A stretch of DNA of 64,000 bases, from NCBI GenBank assembly GCA_921293015.1, contig OV121098.1:10453016-10517015 (forward strand). The letters are read 5' to 3'. The notes below the pieces were generated by a model, which did not search any database, was not told where the DNA came from, and was given only the letters and a program-made list of their open reading frames with translations. Shown piece after piece: positions 1-13,451 of this stretch; the stretch's first letter is position 1, and the number at the start of each line of letters is the position of its first letter. The position numbers and the translations under genes are program-made. This stretch comes from Phorcus lineatus (taxonomy: Eukaryota; Mollusca; Gastropoda; Trochida; Trochidae).

Positions 1-1085
1 GTACCCTAACTATCTTTTATAACAATTCACAATGAAACAACTTGGTGACAAGGGATTGCCACTATGTGATCTTTTAAACAACGACACTTTCCAGTGAGTG
101 TAAATTCTTTGGGGAAAAATACTGACGACCTGTCATAATGCAAATGAAACAAATAATTATGCTAATCAACCCCAAGGAAGATCTTCTTCAAAGGATATAA
201 AACCTCTGCAGGTCAGTTTGAATTTCCAACAACATGAAAGAAAACATTTAAAGGGCACAAATCTTCACTTGAAAGAAAGCACAACACAAACAACATATAT
301 ATATACCGAGACCTTTTCTGGCTATGTGTTTTATTTCATAATTTGTAATAGTGAAGGCATGTATACACAAAATGTAAGTTACACCTTCAATTAATGAGGT
401 AAAACTGTAAAATAGGTTTGATTGGCGGTATGAACCCTTACCTCAAAATGTACAATCATATTCATAGAATCACATAACCAAAATCTCAAAATCTGCAAAC
501 TTTAGTCTTCCATTTAACAAAGATCACACTCTTCAGATTTAGATACCAAAACACATAATTAGGTGGTGATATTGCTTCTCCAGAGACATTCAACCTGTTG
601 GATTCGTGGCTGTCATGCAAACTCTGCAGAAACACAAGGTAGGAGGCAGTATTGTGGACCGTGGCAAACATGCTGGGGTCTCCAGAAGGGTCAGAATAAC
701 CGAATGAAATTACTGCTTTAGAAGAAAAATAAGATGTCCTTCAAACATCTTTATTCAAAGGTATTGTATTAATAGAATAAGTAATTCTTTGCCAATTTAT
801 TTGGAAGAAGATCTTAAAAGATTTTAGGGAAAATGTCTGCCATTGTCACAGTTGAGATTAGTCCGTCTCAAAGTTAGGACTGAAAATCTGACTGTGGACA
901 AATTAATGCTAGAAGCCGATCTTGCCTGATGAGCAAAGCAATCATTCATTTCACATAGTTTGTCAGAAAAAAACAACTGTCACCTGATATAAATCAAACC
1001 AGAGTTATTTTCACTTTCATATTACATGATAAACACGATAAATACATATATAAACGTCATTCTAGTGCATTTTTTCGTTTGAATT
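1..1085. other. AT-rich non-coding stretch
   Basis: No coding region, RNA gene or repeat is recognised here. The only open frames are about 60 codons and show no domain or splice context. Confidence 0.5.
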
Positions 1086-1091
1086 GAACGA

Positions 1092-1164
1092 GTAGATGTC
1101 ACAAAGAGCAAAGAAACAACGAGTTCGCAGAACGAGTTGTTTCTTTGCTCTTTGTGACATCTAC
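1092..1164. repeat. Perfect 29-bp inverted repeat (hairpin)
   Basis: The arm at 1092-1120 is the exact reverse complement of the arm at 1136-1164, with a 15-nt spacer. The arm reads GTAGATGTCACAAAGAGCAA followed by nine more bases. A perfect stem of this length in AT-rich DNA is very unlikely by chance. It may be a small foldback element or recent palindromic duplication. No flanking target duplication was found. Confidence 0.85.
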
Positions 1165-1440
1165 GAGTCTACGTTTTTATTAGCCAAAATATAACTTAAA
1201 TAACTTTATTAACCTTAAACTCTTGTATATGTTTGTATTTAAGTGTATATCTATATTTTATACATGACTATTTTAAGATGTTTATGTGTCACATAGGCCT
1301 TATGGCCGGGTGGTACGACCTTTTACAGATTTTATTATATGTTGTACCCAATCGTCAAAATGTACCACGTGACACATTAATAAAATATTTTTCTTCTTCT
1401 TCTTCTTATATTTCCAGCCACATGATGCCTGCCGGTTGTC

Positions 1441-1692
1441 ACTTGTTGGGTATGTTTAAATTGTTCTAACACTGTTGAAGATGAGTGTCATGTTTTATTT
1501 TATTGTCCACAATATACGGACCTTAGACGAGAGCTTTTATCCAAGAGTGTGGAAATATGTCAAGATTTTAGTACTTTTAATGATTACGAAAAGTTTAGCT
1601 TTGTAATGTCCAGTCCTGATGTTGTATTTATTGTTGCCCAAACCTGCAGACTTATTTTAGAACGACGAAAATTTGTTTTATATAAAGTTTAA
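1441..1692 (+). pseudogene. LINE ORF2 C-terminal fragment with zinc-knuckle-like motif
   Basis: The frame beginning at 1441 is open to TAA at 1690-1692. It encodes a Cys/His cluster (CLNC at the start, then DECHVLFYCPQY) followed by a short basic tail. This C-x2-C ... E-x-H-x4-C arrangement is the usual end of CR1/Jockey-like LINE ORF2 proteins. Upstream, the frame is lost in a TTC-rich tract near 1390-1407, so the copy is 5' truncated. An AT-rich 3' tail with AATAAAA continues to a (TCTG)n run at 1853-1867, a typical LINE terminus. I cannot assign a clade with certainty. It is a dead fragment. Confidence 0.65.
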
Positions 1693-1868
1693 TATATGGT
1701 TCCTTTTAACATGTTTTACACTTTATCGTATGTAGCCTATGATTATTTTTTGTTTTAGTCTCTCATAACCCTCAATGGGTGGCTCTTAACCTGTGTTTTT
1801 TTACCTGTATATATGTTTGTAATGATAAGAGGTGAGACTTAAATAAAATATTTGTCTGTCTGTCTGTT
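1693..1868 (+). repeat. LINE 3' tail with (TCTG)n terminus
   Basis: This is non-coding DNA after the LINE stop codon. It ends in TTAAATAAAATATT and four TCTG/TGTC repeats. Short microsatellite termini of this kind are common on mollusc LINEs. Confidence 0.5.
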
Positions 1869-2620
1869 GGGAGGGTAGCCACCCAAAACTTAGACAGGCA
1901 GATTTCAGACGCCTTAAAACAATAACATTTATGGTTGAGTGCGCAGCTTATCCTTAGCTGATACCTATTTCTGATTATGGAATGGTCCAGAGGAGACAAG
2001 AATTTTTAAAAATTAGACAGTCAATTCATAACAGTAGTGGATACCCCTGCAAAGACTGGCTTCTCACCCCGTATCTGCGTCCCAATCCCGGGTCTCAGAC
2101 ATCTTACAACAGGTAAATATTGTGTCCGATTACTGCCATGTGTTCAAATTAGAGTTATTCCCCTTTCAAAGTTGACTATAAAACTGTAACTTGGTTTCAT
2201 CAAAACTGAACTCGTTTTTAAACATGGAACTTTCCACAATATTATTGAAATGTGCACAAAGACGTTAGTGGAATACGAAGATCGTTATCATAAACCTGAA
2301 TTTATCATGGGATTAGAAAAATATTCTTATGATGATCCTTATATTTATTAGTTTGCCTAATAAATAGCAATTTTTAATTAAATTATACTAACTTAGTTTA
2401 TGAATTAAAATACAAATTGAAAGTAAAAATTATCCTCTCACAATTTAAAAATTTCAATATATATATATAACAGAGTAGTTCTAAGATTTCCTTTTTATAT
2501 CAGAGCTCACAAGAAGACAAGAAGTGTGGAGGAGCGAAGTATAGGCCAGCTGAAACGTGGGTTTCATGTATTGCATGGAGAAGTAAGGTTGACAGCACAA
2601 AAAACTTGCAAGGTATTATC
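1869..2620. other. Non-coding stretch
   Basis: Nothing recognisable is present beyond an (AT)n run near 2458-2468. Confidence 0.4.
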
Positions 2621-2621
2621 A

Positions 2622-3000
2622 ACCCGTACGTGAGAATGCCGCACTGATGCGGCAAATGTGCGGCACATGCGGAAAAAGTGCGGCAAAGAGAGGTTCAGTG
2701 CGGCAAAAGAGCGGCTTCTTGTAAAGCCGCACTTTTGCCGCAACCTCTTTGCGGCATCCTTGCGGATTTTATACGGCTTTGTGACTTTGTCATTTTCTTG
2801 TGCGGCTTTACCCAATAGTTGCGGAATTTATGCGGCTTTTCTGACTTAGAACTTTTCATGTGCGGCATTATGACAATTCTTTGCGGAATTAGTGCGGCTT
2901 TTTTTTACTTAGAAATTTTCTTGGTGCCCACCTGAGTCTAAAATGAGAATTTTGTTTAAGTCCAAAATGCCGCAGAGCGGCATTTTTGCGGCAATACTGA
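2622..3000. repeat. CGGC-rich repeat, copy 1
   Basis: This region of about 380 bp is studded with GCGGC and GCCGC words spaced about 8-20 bp apart in otherwise AT-rich DNA. The left boundary, AACCCGTACGTGAGAATGCC, is the reverse complement of the right boundary of copy 2 (13878-13906), so the two copies belong to one family in opposite orientation. The motif TGACTTAGAA recurs in the right half. Two open frames of 63-83 codons over it are low-complexity by-products and not genes. Confidence 0.75.
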
Positions 3001-4598
3001 CTTAGAATATTTGCAGGAGTTTTTTTTTAACAAGCTCTAAGATGTCTGGTTTTATCAATTCGCCATGCAAAAGTAAAACCAATGGCTAACTCATCAGGCT
3101 TCAGTTTAAATATTAGATAAATATTAAACATAAATCTAAAAAAATTCAGCACAGCTAATTTAGAGGTAAATATATCCACAATTGATGTCATAGGCTTGTA
3201 AAACTTTCAGTTTCGTAAATATAGACTAATATAACATTTAGCCCCTAAGTTAGTCTTCAGTACAGTTAAGCGAGTCCAAAATCTACTATTTAGAATCACC
3301 AATCACAAATGAATCTATGCACAAAATTTCAGTCATCTAAGGCTTTTAGTTCTTGTGAAGAAGATGTAAAAAAATTTAGGGTGTGGCCTTATTAAGCACC
3401 ACAGCCTAAAAAATCTGAACTTAATAACCAACACTTACTGTTCACAAGTTAATAGCTGTCTAGGGCTTTTTTTCTGGAAAAGAGGTCGAAACATGTTTTA
3501 GGGTGAGGAGCCCATGGCCCTCATTCAAGACAACAGGCAAAACATCTAGAAATTATTATCCCTATTGGTTGAGATGCGTGGTGCCAGTGCTTCATGAGAA
3601 GAAGTCCAAACAGTGAACGGGTGAATTGATGAATTGACAGATGCCTTTAATCAAGCCTGATGAGCTAAAACATTTCATATTTGAATTTGACTGAATTGAT
3701 TAAGATGAAGTAGATAAATTATTTTAGTACCCATATGGTTCATCATAAGCAGTGACATATTTTCAATATAAGCACATGTGCAAATCACTTTAGCCTAGCA
3801 ACGATTGTTTAAGTGCGAGTTACCGTATTTTGTCGTCTGTGACATCATACAACCATTGTTCATGACGTCACTGTGGCAGAGCGTCGCAAGGGAAGGAGGC
3901 TGTTTTCAATGCATTTTAAATGGAACAGAATCGGGAATAACAAAATTAATACACTCAGAGGTCTGTCATATGATTTTTATAAAACTCATGCAAAAGTTTT
4001 GTATAACTCTCACTCTTGCTTGGGTAATGAAAAGATTCACACTTGTTTCATAAAAGTCATTAGACACACTTCCTCGGGTAAAAATCTCTATTTGAGTTAC
4101 TGAAGAAGATTTTTTAAAGAACAATAACGTTACTTATGGAAACAATGTTTTATTGCAATCATTACAGTGTGTTTTACATAGAAGCATTTGATCTTCATCA
4201 TCATTATAACAATGATGAATATCACAAAAGTTATCCCTAAAACATCTTTATTTTCTTAAAACTTTGAAATCTAATGCACTGTTTGAAGAAAGAGTACAAA
4301 ATTTGTTTAATAAAATTAAAATCAAATAAATATTTTGAAGATATAGATCAGTTTTGGTATAATGTACCATTTTTTTAACTTCCACCCATATATATGTTTG
4401 TTTACAAAATGATTGAAACCTGTTGTTTTGAAGAAATGAGATGAATATCTGTAGAAATAAAATTTAAATTGTGTACTGTTTTCCTTAAGAGTGGGATGAA
4501 AAATAAATTGTGCATGCATTGAAGTCAACATATTCAAATGTTTGTTGATGGAATATTTTCACACATACAAACTTTGGAAAAGCACAATAGGTTATTAA
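3001..4598. other. Non-coding stretch
   Basis: No gene is seen. Two overlapping open frames at 3805-4103 lack domains, and their codon content looks random. Confidence 0.4.
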
Positions 4599-6675
4599 CA
4601 GGGCTTGACATTCACCAAAATATCCCACAAGACCACAGGACCAGTAAGGTTTAAAAATCACTGGTCCTTACAGATTTCTGCTGGTCCTGCTAACAATGTT
4701 TTAAAATGGGGGTAGTACACAAGAATTTACTTGCTTGCTAATACCAATTGCTTGTAAACACATCCAAAGCTTTGAATGTTTTCATTATCAGAAGTTAGGT
4801 AATTTGTTTAGGTTTTTCCCCGCATTGTCACAAAATACTGCATGCAGCCTGGAGCATATCTTCTTATGAAAATGAAAAACTCAGTAATTTCTAACATTAG
4901 ATGGAAAGTATTGATCTTTAATTATCAATGTCTGTTTAGATATTTCCAATGAGAAAAAGAAACATTTTAATTTGTACAGCAAAATTGTGTTAGTATGTCG
5001 TAATAGATATAAAATCATAACAAATAATTTCATGTTAACAATACTGATTTTTGTCATAAAGAATATCATTTGCTGCAGAGAAGTTATTGTTGTGAAATTA
5101 ACATTTGTCTTTATTTTTGTGATAATTTATTGTATTGAAATGAATCTAAATGATACTTTTAGATAAAATTATATTTTGCTGTAAAGTTGTTAACAGTCTG
5201 AGATACAAGCTACTTTCTACTAAAATAACATTAATTAAAGCAGAAGTAACTGTAAAAAGCCCATGTCTGATTCAGTTTGTTTGTCAGATTTGTCACATCC
5301 CAAAATAGTTACTAGCTAAAGGTCTTAAGGTATACAGAACATTCAGGTAATTTCCATCTTTCACAGTAATTTTGCGTATTGAATTTTTAAAAATCATCTG
5401 TTTTCTATATTACATGTACTGTACATCTTTACATTAATTCATTGAGAAAATAACGTTTCCAAAAACGTTTCCAAAAAAATAAAAATCAGAAAATATACTT
5501 TTTTTAATCATTTGTTTTGCTGTTTTCAATACACACAAACATCATAGTTAGAAAACAGATAATTTTATTTGTGGATTTGTCTGGACCTCAAAATCATCTG
5601 CCATTGTTTACATGATTATCATTTTCAAGCGGTGTGATGTTTCGGTCATTTCAGTGATAAGAATAAAATATTTCAGATCAATCTGTCCTTCAAGGAAAAA
5701 ATGTTTGGCAAAGAAATAAATGTACAGCATTTATGCTACATGATTCATTCCGCATTTGACATCGTTCCACGAAATTATCAGGAAATATAATCCCCTTACC
5801 TAAATGAAACCGCCAATAAAATGTGACTTGTTGATATTCATTCACAAATTAAGGCCAAAGGTGAATATACTCCCGCTGAATTCTTGGAAAAAGAAATAGG
5901 TCAACCAATGAGCTGGCTAGGATCCCATAATCAGTGTCGGTTCATAGGTCAAATCTGGCTATGTTTATGTTATGATGCTTGTGTCTAATGTTACGTTTTC
6001 CATAGAGGTTACGGGGTATGTCAGTGAATTTGATAGTTTAATCATCTTAACATGAAATATATTTATTTTGAACTAATAATGTGAAAATAGAAAGAAATAA
6101 TAACAGTATGTTTGCCTTGAAGTATTGTTGTTTGTTAATTGATATTGTTTCTGAGATGAAAACTTTTCTGAAGCCCGTAAAATTAAGGGTAATGAAGGTT
6201 AGATTACCAAATCACAACATATTTTTGTTTTGAACTTTAAGAATTTTACGAGCTTTGCTATAAGTCTATATGTCGGATCATTTCTACATTATTATGTTCT
6301 TCCACTCATGTGAATTAAAATTTTGTCAGCATTCACTAATTTTGAGGAGCAAAACTTACGTGCCATTAATTTCACATAACACCGGTAGAATGGTAAACTG
6401 AAACAGCGCTCAGTTGACCATGTTCGATCTTCGAAAAGATTTGTTGTAAATCTAATTTGAAATGCTATAAAAATGGATAGGCCTAGCATGATTTGTATGC
6501 TATAGTTTTTTCATTCCCATTTACAGATAATAAGTTAAATCTCAGTCAGCTAAAATATATGTTGATGGCCGAAATTATCAACTAGACCATCGGGATAGCA
6601 CTAAGAAAGTTTCACTGGTCCTGTCCACAATTTACTGGACCCGGGCCAGTGGGATAGCGTGAATGTCGAGCCCTG
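4599..6675. mobile_element. Non-autonomous hAT-like DNA transposon
   Basis: The left end begins CAGGGCTTGACATTCAC, and the right end, read in reverse complement, begins CAGGGCTCGACATTCACG. Both are followed within 25 bp by ATCCCAC and GGTCC/GGCCC words. CAGGGCT terminal repeats are typical of animal hAT elements. The interior of about 2 kb has no transposase frame, so it must be mobilised in trans. The immediate flanks (GTTATTAA and GGTTAAAT) do not form a clean 8-bp duplication, which suggests age or a one-base boundary error. Confidence 0.7.
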
Positions 6676-9600
6676 GGTTAAATGATCAATCATACTGCAA
6701 AGTTTTACCTTTTAATAATTGGGAAATTATCTATTGACCAGAAGTCAGATTTCCATGTCTTTTTGACAATTTTTATTGAAAATTTATAACAAATTAGAAA
6801 ATCTATAATATCAGACTGATACTGCACATGTTCTCAGTTTAGTTACATTTGATAAAAATCTGAAAGTTCCATCATTTAAGCAGTGCTATATCAAATTACT
6901 GTCAATTGATTCTACTTAAAATCGAAGTTGATTGATAATTTGATTAGTTATTGTTAAGTTTTCTTATTTATTAATTGATTTATCTATTTATTTATTCCAA
7001 AAATAGACACATAGGCCTAGATAAATAGATAAATAAAAAAGTACATAATTTGGATAGATCGATAGGTAAATGGATGATTGATTGACAGCCACGGAACGGT
7101 TTTTGAACTTAAAATTTCATGCCATTTTGGTATTATTCAACAACAACAAAATGTATGCACATACAAACCTCTAATAACGTTTTTGGCCTACGTGAATCAT
7201 TTGCATGACAAAACATAATAATCCAAGTTGATGAAAGTTCGAAATATTCCTTACAAAATCATCCTCTTTTTAATCGGCACTTCGGAAAATTTAAAATTCT
7301 TGGCAGATAAAATTTCGCTGTTTTAATAAATATAAACTTCATATATTATTACCGTTCTATTTACATCTGTTGGTAGTTTAAACAAATTTGCCTGCTTGCA
7401 TTTCGCGCAAATATTTCAACCGGAAGTTTATGTTTGGTGTAAGAAATGCGGTGGATTCGTACCGAATGCGAACTCAATATTTATTGTCAAAATAGTGTTC
7501 GAAATTGATGGTTTTAAAATTCACTCGTTCGTAGTATCTTAAAATCACGACATGGGTACCCTCTAATTTGTTTGTTTTCTCCGAACTACATTTGTTTTTG
7601 CGCATTGAATATACCCGCTAAATTTAATAACCGGAAGTGTAGCCATTGTCTTATACTCCAAAGCAGCGCTGGAAATAGTCTATCACTCAAATAACGATAT
7701 CGGATTTCGGTGCGAGGAGCAATGTTCTGTCGGTGAATTCGTACCTTAGACGAACTCGACTCGATTTTAGAACCACTTTATTGACAAATAAATGTCCTAT
7801 ATCAGTTTCATTTGTTACCAATTCACTTTCCAATCATCTTCAGAAAGAACTTGAATTAACCCTTATCCCTAATTTTGTACATACAAGTATTTTAGTGACC
7901 TTGTTAGGTGTTGATTTATGTTTTGACAGATCTTGGAGTCGGGTTTATACATGCACAATTTTCGAAAACGCGAATTCAACTTGAAAAATCGAGGTTTTCT
8001 GGAGGAATAACAGGATGCGACATGCTTAGAGAGGCTATATTTGCAAACACGAACAATATTTTTGGTATGAAATAAACGGCAACAAATCTTATAGCCTATA
8101 TGTTCAGCTCCAACAGTATTTTAAGTAGGCGATCTCAACTTTATTTTAAAGAGCGACTCTGTGAGTTGTTGAAATCATATTTGCCAAACTTAATCAGTGG
8201 TGTCATTTGATCGCGAATTATCGACTGCTACCAAAAAGACACATTTCAAAGCTTACTGTTTTTTTACATTGACAATATGAAGGTAGAACGTCGCAATTAT
8301 GATCGAAAACCGGACAATGGCGCGCGTCAAATAGTCAAACGTAATTTTGGAGACTTATCTAAAACAGCCAGGAGGGCAGTTAGGAGTTGATAGTGTTTGT
8401 TAGGTTATATAACTAGTATCCACGTATACTGGACGTGATATCTACACCTCTTTGCATTTATAAGGCTGTTAATTTTTATATTTTCATGGAAAACCAGTAA
8501 TTGTCCTTTGTATGTCCTTTAGGCATGAACAGTTATCATGTTTTGATTTTATATCACCATATAGGGCATTTAGGTTCGTATCAAAGGTAAATAATATATC
8601 ATGAAAATCACGGAGTGGCTCTTTAACTGGCTTATGATAAACGCGAAGGTGCATAACTGATTGACATAAATTAATATAGCAAATTTACCGTTGGCCTATG
8701 TATATTGTGAATAGGGCCTAACTGAGAAATAGTCATATTATAAAGCAAAGATTTCAAATTTACTGTAGCTTTTGCGTATTAGAAGAAATGCGTATGCACT
8801 TTATTTACCCGCAAAAATCCGGAAGTAAAATAATTCTTTTAATGAGAACAATAAATGTTTAAATAACTAACAAACAGGTGGTAGGCAAGGAATAAATCTA
8901 CATATTTTGTCCAATAAATATGATTTAGTGAGATTTGGTGCCAAATGATGAAAGATATGAGTTTACCGCCGATATTGTTTTCAAATCTATATGGACAAAC
9001 ATCGTAGTTGTAATTATTGAAATGTCAGATAAGAAATTAGCATGATTCTCGCCGCGGATAAGAATTTATTTTTTATATGGAAACACGTGTATACGAAATG
9101 TGATTTTATAACAACTATCATCTGATGACGTTGTTATTATATACTCCGAAACGTCGTAAGGTTAAAATTAAATTAAAGATTCAACCCATGAATAGTTGGA
9201 GTCAAATATACCAATTATCCTACTGGTGTCTAGCGAGAAATACTGACTGTTGATGGAAAGTAGCATTTTAATGCTGTTCGGTCGAGCAGAGTGACGATAT
9301 AAAGATAAAAAGCAGCGATTCATGCAAATTGTATGTGTAGTTTCGGCTTTAGCACATACATTCGGTGTTTGTTTTTGTTTCTAACATTATAATTTTCATA
9401 TATTTGATATTTTTTTTAAATATGTGAGATGTTTTGAATAAGTATATCATCATGATTGGTGCATTGACACTATTATATCGAAAGCAAAATACTATGCATG
9501 CCAAGAAAATGACGGAGTATCTGTTTAAGAAGTTGTAATGAAGTTCTTATCAGTTAGTGGCCTAAAAGATATTATCTACTTTGAAATAATAAATAATGAC

Positions 9601-10720
9601 ACAATTTGCAATTAATAATTCAAGAAGCCGATAAATAGCAAACACGTTCGGTTCAGTATGCCAAAAGGGTTCAATCAACTTCAAAGCAGTATAGTTATAG
9701 CATGGACTTTAAATCTAGAAATGTTTCTTACGTTGAAAGTCTCCGGTTCACAGTGACCGTTAAATTTGGCGCAGCGTTTCCTAAATTGTTTTTTTTCCCA
9801 AAAAGTATCGTGAAACGCCATTCCCACATAGATGCTTTTGAGGCAAATCGTTTTTGAAAATCTATCATACAAACGACTTTTCTTTCTACTAATGCGTCAA
9901 GAGTAGACCAGTTGGAGAAATTTAGGAACAAGTCGACTTTAATTCGAGCAATAGTACATAAAGTAAATATTTCTCAAACATTTACATTTAGCACATGCAA
10001 TTAACATTCATTGAACATTACCTGTGTTTTCCAAAGAATTGCGATCGTTTTTATAAGTTGTATCGGCCCTATCGTCAAGGCAATTGTGAATGTATATGGT
10101 GACAAAAAAGGCTACGCGATAAAGCGACTTAAGATGATTTTAAGATTTTTTAACTTGTTACGGACATATAGCTGTCTGTGTTTTTTCGCTATTTTGAAAT
10201 AAGGAAAGTTTTTACGCTAAATAGTCAATTGCTTATGGTTTACACACACTCTGTATAGCTTTGAGTTTATAAGAAGTAAATCTATTAATCAATCATTCTG
10301 TTATATTATACACTATAACATTAATTTTAGGAATTTGTAAGTTCTTAATTTCGGAATTTAATTCGTGCAAAAACTAACGTGCGTATGCCACTATCCTATT
10401 TTCAATGACACGTTTCAGACTTCATTGTTGAAAATATGGTATTGAAAACATTCGTTGAAAATAAATATCTCAATTAAGTTATCCATTTTACACGCTATAA
10501 CAAATTGTTATCCTATTTTCGTGAATAATAAGCAAATCTAAAAATTATTTTAATGCGTTTTCATTGGCTTGCTTTCTTGATATTGGAATCAGGAAAATCA
10601 GTTATATTATATATTGATAATATTATTATCTATAAATATTATGAGTCAAATATTATGAGTCCTCAAAGACAAGGTAAAGGAATAATCGGTTTAAATAACA
10701 CGATGTTGTGGTCCGTTTAG
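6676..10720. other. AT-rich intergenic stretch
   Basis: No protein-coding signal, RNA gene or bounded repeat could be supported. Three CCGGAAGT words (near 7420, 7631 and 8819) resemble ETS sites but are isolated. Short open frames of 63-83 codons have no recognisable content. Confidence 0.45.
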
Positions 10721-10859
10721 GGAATGGACATTGGATTTTTTTCCAGCCACGATGGAATCATCGGAAGTCCTTTCTACGCATGCCCAAGAATAGGCGCCAC
10801 ATTATGAAAATGGTAACACCAGGCATGGGGTGATTTTCCGTTTTCTAAAGTATCATGTT

Positions 10860-13290
10860 GCCTGACGTGGGTTGTTCTTCGTATTGTACGATCTTGGAGA
10901 CATTTTCATTCTATTCGGAAATGTAGGAAATGTTCTTAAATTGGAGGCAGCAATAACCGTTGGATGAGTGACCTGATTCTTGGGCCCTGTCGATCACACG
11001 AACCAAAACAATGGACGAATCCGGAAAACGAGAACGAAGAATGCTTATGTTTTGATACACTTCTGACCACATCGTAGGTATATTTTACTATGTATTTGTT
11101 TAAATTTAACTATAATTTCCTTTGCTAAAATAACATTTAAATAGAAAAACAATTCTATTTTGAATTATTTCACCATTGAAAACACAATATTTATTACTGC
11201 AATTTCTTATTGATAATTGTGGATATATTTATTCTTATCTAGATTCAACATCAAGTAATTGTTAATTTCGAAATATCACCTGCTAGGGAAGGGTACCATG
11301 ATATCCATCTCTGATACCAGTTTTACTGTTAGCAACAAGAAGTTTATGATATTTGCAACCATCTTTACCTTTAGCAAGGCAGTAGTTAATTGATTAACAA
11401 AGGTAGTTTGAAATACAATGTTGAATTAATTCTTTTGTATATGGATTGATTTATTAATTAAGATGTTTTCAGTTATTCATTGATTTTTTTTTAAAGGTCA
11501 CATGATTTTTGTAATTAATTATCACAAACTTTCATCCTTAGAAGCAATTAAGTTTTTATAAGTGAACAAGTAATTGTCATTCTTTTAAGATACACACCTT
11601 AGTTAATGTGTCCTTTGGCAGGGGGGGGGGGGGGGGGGGGAGACACTGGCCCACCAACTTCTCTTCATTAATTATATCTAATTGGATAAATTAATTGGCT
11701 ATTGAAACTTCCTGGATTCACCAGTGCAATTCTTTTTACATGTTTAAAGAAATACTATAATAAACACAATCTTTCATTTGAATACTGATTATCTCAATAA
11801 ACAAAAGGAACCTATTTTTTATTTTTCTCATAATTCTTTTTACCTGTTTTCAAAGTGAAATAAGGTGTGGAGGAAAAAGTCTTTAGTCGTTTATTTGTTA
11901 AGTTTCCCCTCCTCCAGCTCAAGCCTTCAAAAAATATTTAATCCACTTAATTTAGAAAGGATGACCAAAGCTCAACATCTGATGAAAAACAGTTGTGATT
12001 GGAGGACTATACTACTTGTTTCAATTTTTCAGAAGTCAAGAAATGCAACGATCTATAAAAGGGAAAACAGGATTACAAAGTGAGTGCAATATGAAAAAGA
12101 GAATTCTGAAATTTTGATCGAGAATTTAAGTTAAACTCATGCATTCGTATCATTTTAAGTTATTACTTTCAGTGTTTATTGAAGATGAATCAATCCAACT
12201 ATCTGCAACATCATATCTGTTGTAGCATGTTACAATTGATTTATTGTCTCTAAAAGATGGTACTTTTAATTTTTCTCATGATTATATTTCAGAATGAGGT
12301 CAAAAGAAAAGGATCTATTCATCCTGGATCTAATCTGCATAATGAATTTGAGAACTTCATATTTGAGGTAATAAAAGAAATTGTACTCATATTGATAATT
12401 TCAATGTGGTAAATCATTCCATGTTTATCAAAATAGTGAGGTTAAGACAGTGAAAAAGTTTTTTAAAAGTTCTTCTGTTTTAAGTTTGGTGTTCTGCATC
12501 AAAGTTTGTTTTTGCCTAAAAGCACATAAAATATAACATGTCATATCATATATGTTTCGTATATTGTATGGATATATTTTATTTAAATTCTCAAATAAAA
12601 GTGAAAATGTTTTAAGGCACTTATAGTTTTAGGGCTTCCTTTGTTCCTTTACTAAACCTGAAACTGTAGCAAACGGAGAGTTTGTACCCGAATGTCCATT
12701 AATCTTTAGCTCGAATAAACCATTATCTTCTTGCATTTAATAAGATCAAAGTAACAATATTTACTAACAGATTTAGATCATATATCATATTTTACATCAT
12801 TTCGTTATTTCAAATTTCTTCTTTATTTTTGGGAACAGCTGCAGAGATGAGCGTGAAGAAAATTCTGAGCTGGCCGAGGTCTGATGCTTCAAAGTCTCTT
12901 CTGCTGAAATTTCCAATGAAAAGAGGGAAATAAGGGTAAAGTCAAACATAGACCCAAAATTTTAATGAATGATAATATTAACATAATTATTAAAGAGTGG
13001 AAATTCAAATTGCAATATTTCCTTTCATTGGTGAAAAGAACCCCAATAACCCCCAAGGTCCATTTTACATGTTGAATTAGATAATGATAACATTCTGTAG
13101 ATTATGATAACATTCTAATTCTTTTCTTTTCTTTCCAGAAATCGGAATGAAATCTACCATTGTTTGATACACATCAACAGCCGGGAAGATGGCAGCCCTT
13201 TAGAAACTGTTTGAAGTTCAAAGAAGAATTTGTTTAATGTTTGTAGTGATGTTTACTGTTAAGTAAAGATTTCAAACCTAAATGTTTTTG
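10860..13290 (+). ncRNA. Putative spliced transcript (lncRNA or tiny gene)
   Basis: Several consensus-like splice sites line up on the plus strand. They suggest a first exon ending at 11077 (TCGTAG|GTATAT), then 12033-12079 (TTTTTCAG acceptor, GTGAGT donor), 12293-12367 (ATATTTCAG acceptor, GTAATA donor), 12839-12935 (GGAACAG acceptor, GTAAAG donor), and a last exon from 13139 (TTTCTTTCCAG). Exon 12033-12079 leaves phase 2, and the next two exons remain open in the continuing frame until a TGA at 12881-12883. A short peptide is therefore possible, but it has no recognisable domain and no convincing start. The sites and order are seen; that they make one RNA is inferred. Confidence 0.3.
11621..11641. 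repeat. Poly-G tract
   Basis: A run of about 21 G residues lies in AT-rich DNA. It could form G-quadruplexes and is also a frequent site of sequencing length error. Confidence 0.9.
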
Positions 13291-13451
13291 ACTCACCTTG
13301 TTATATAATGAATAGATGGTGGTGTTGATTCCGTGATATTTGCTTGCCGCCTTCTTCAGGGCTTCTACCACTAGTCAAAACTTATTTTAATGCACCAAAA
13401 ATATCCCATTTTACGCTATAAAAAATACGTCCAATTCACACATTTTCTATC

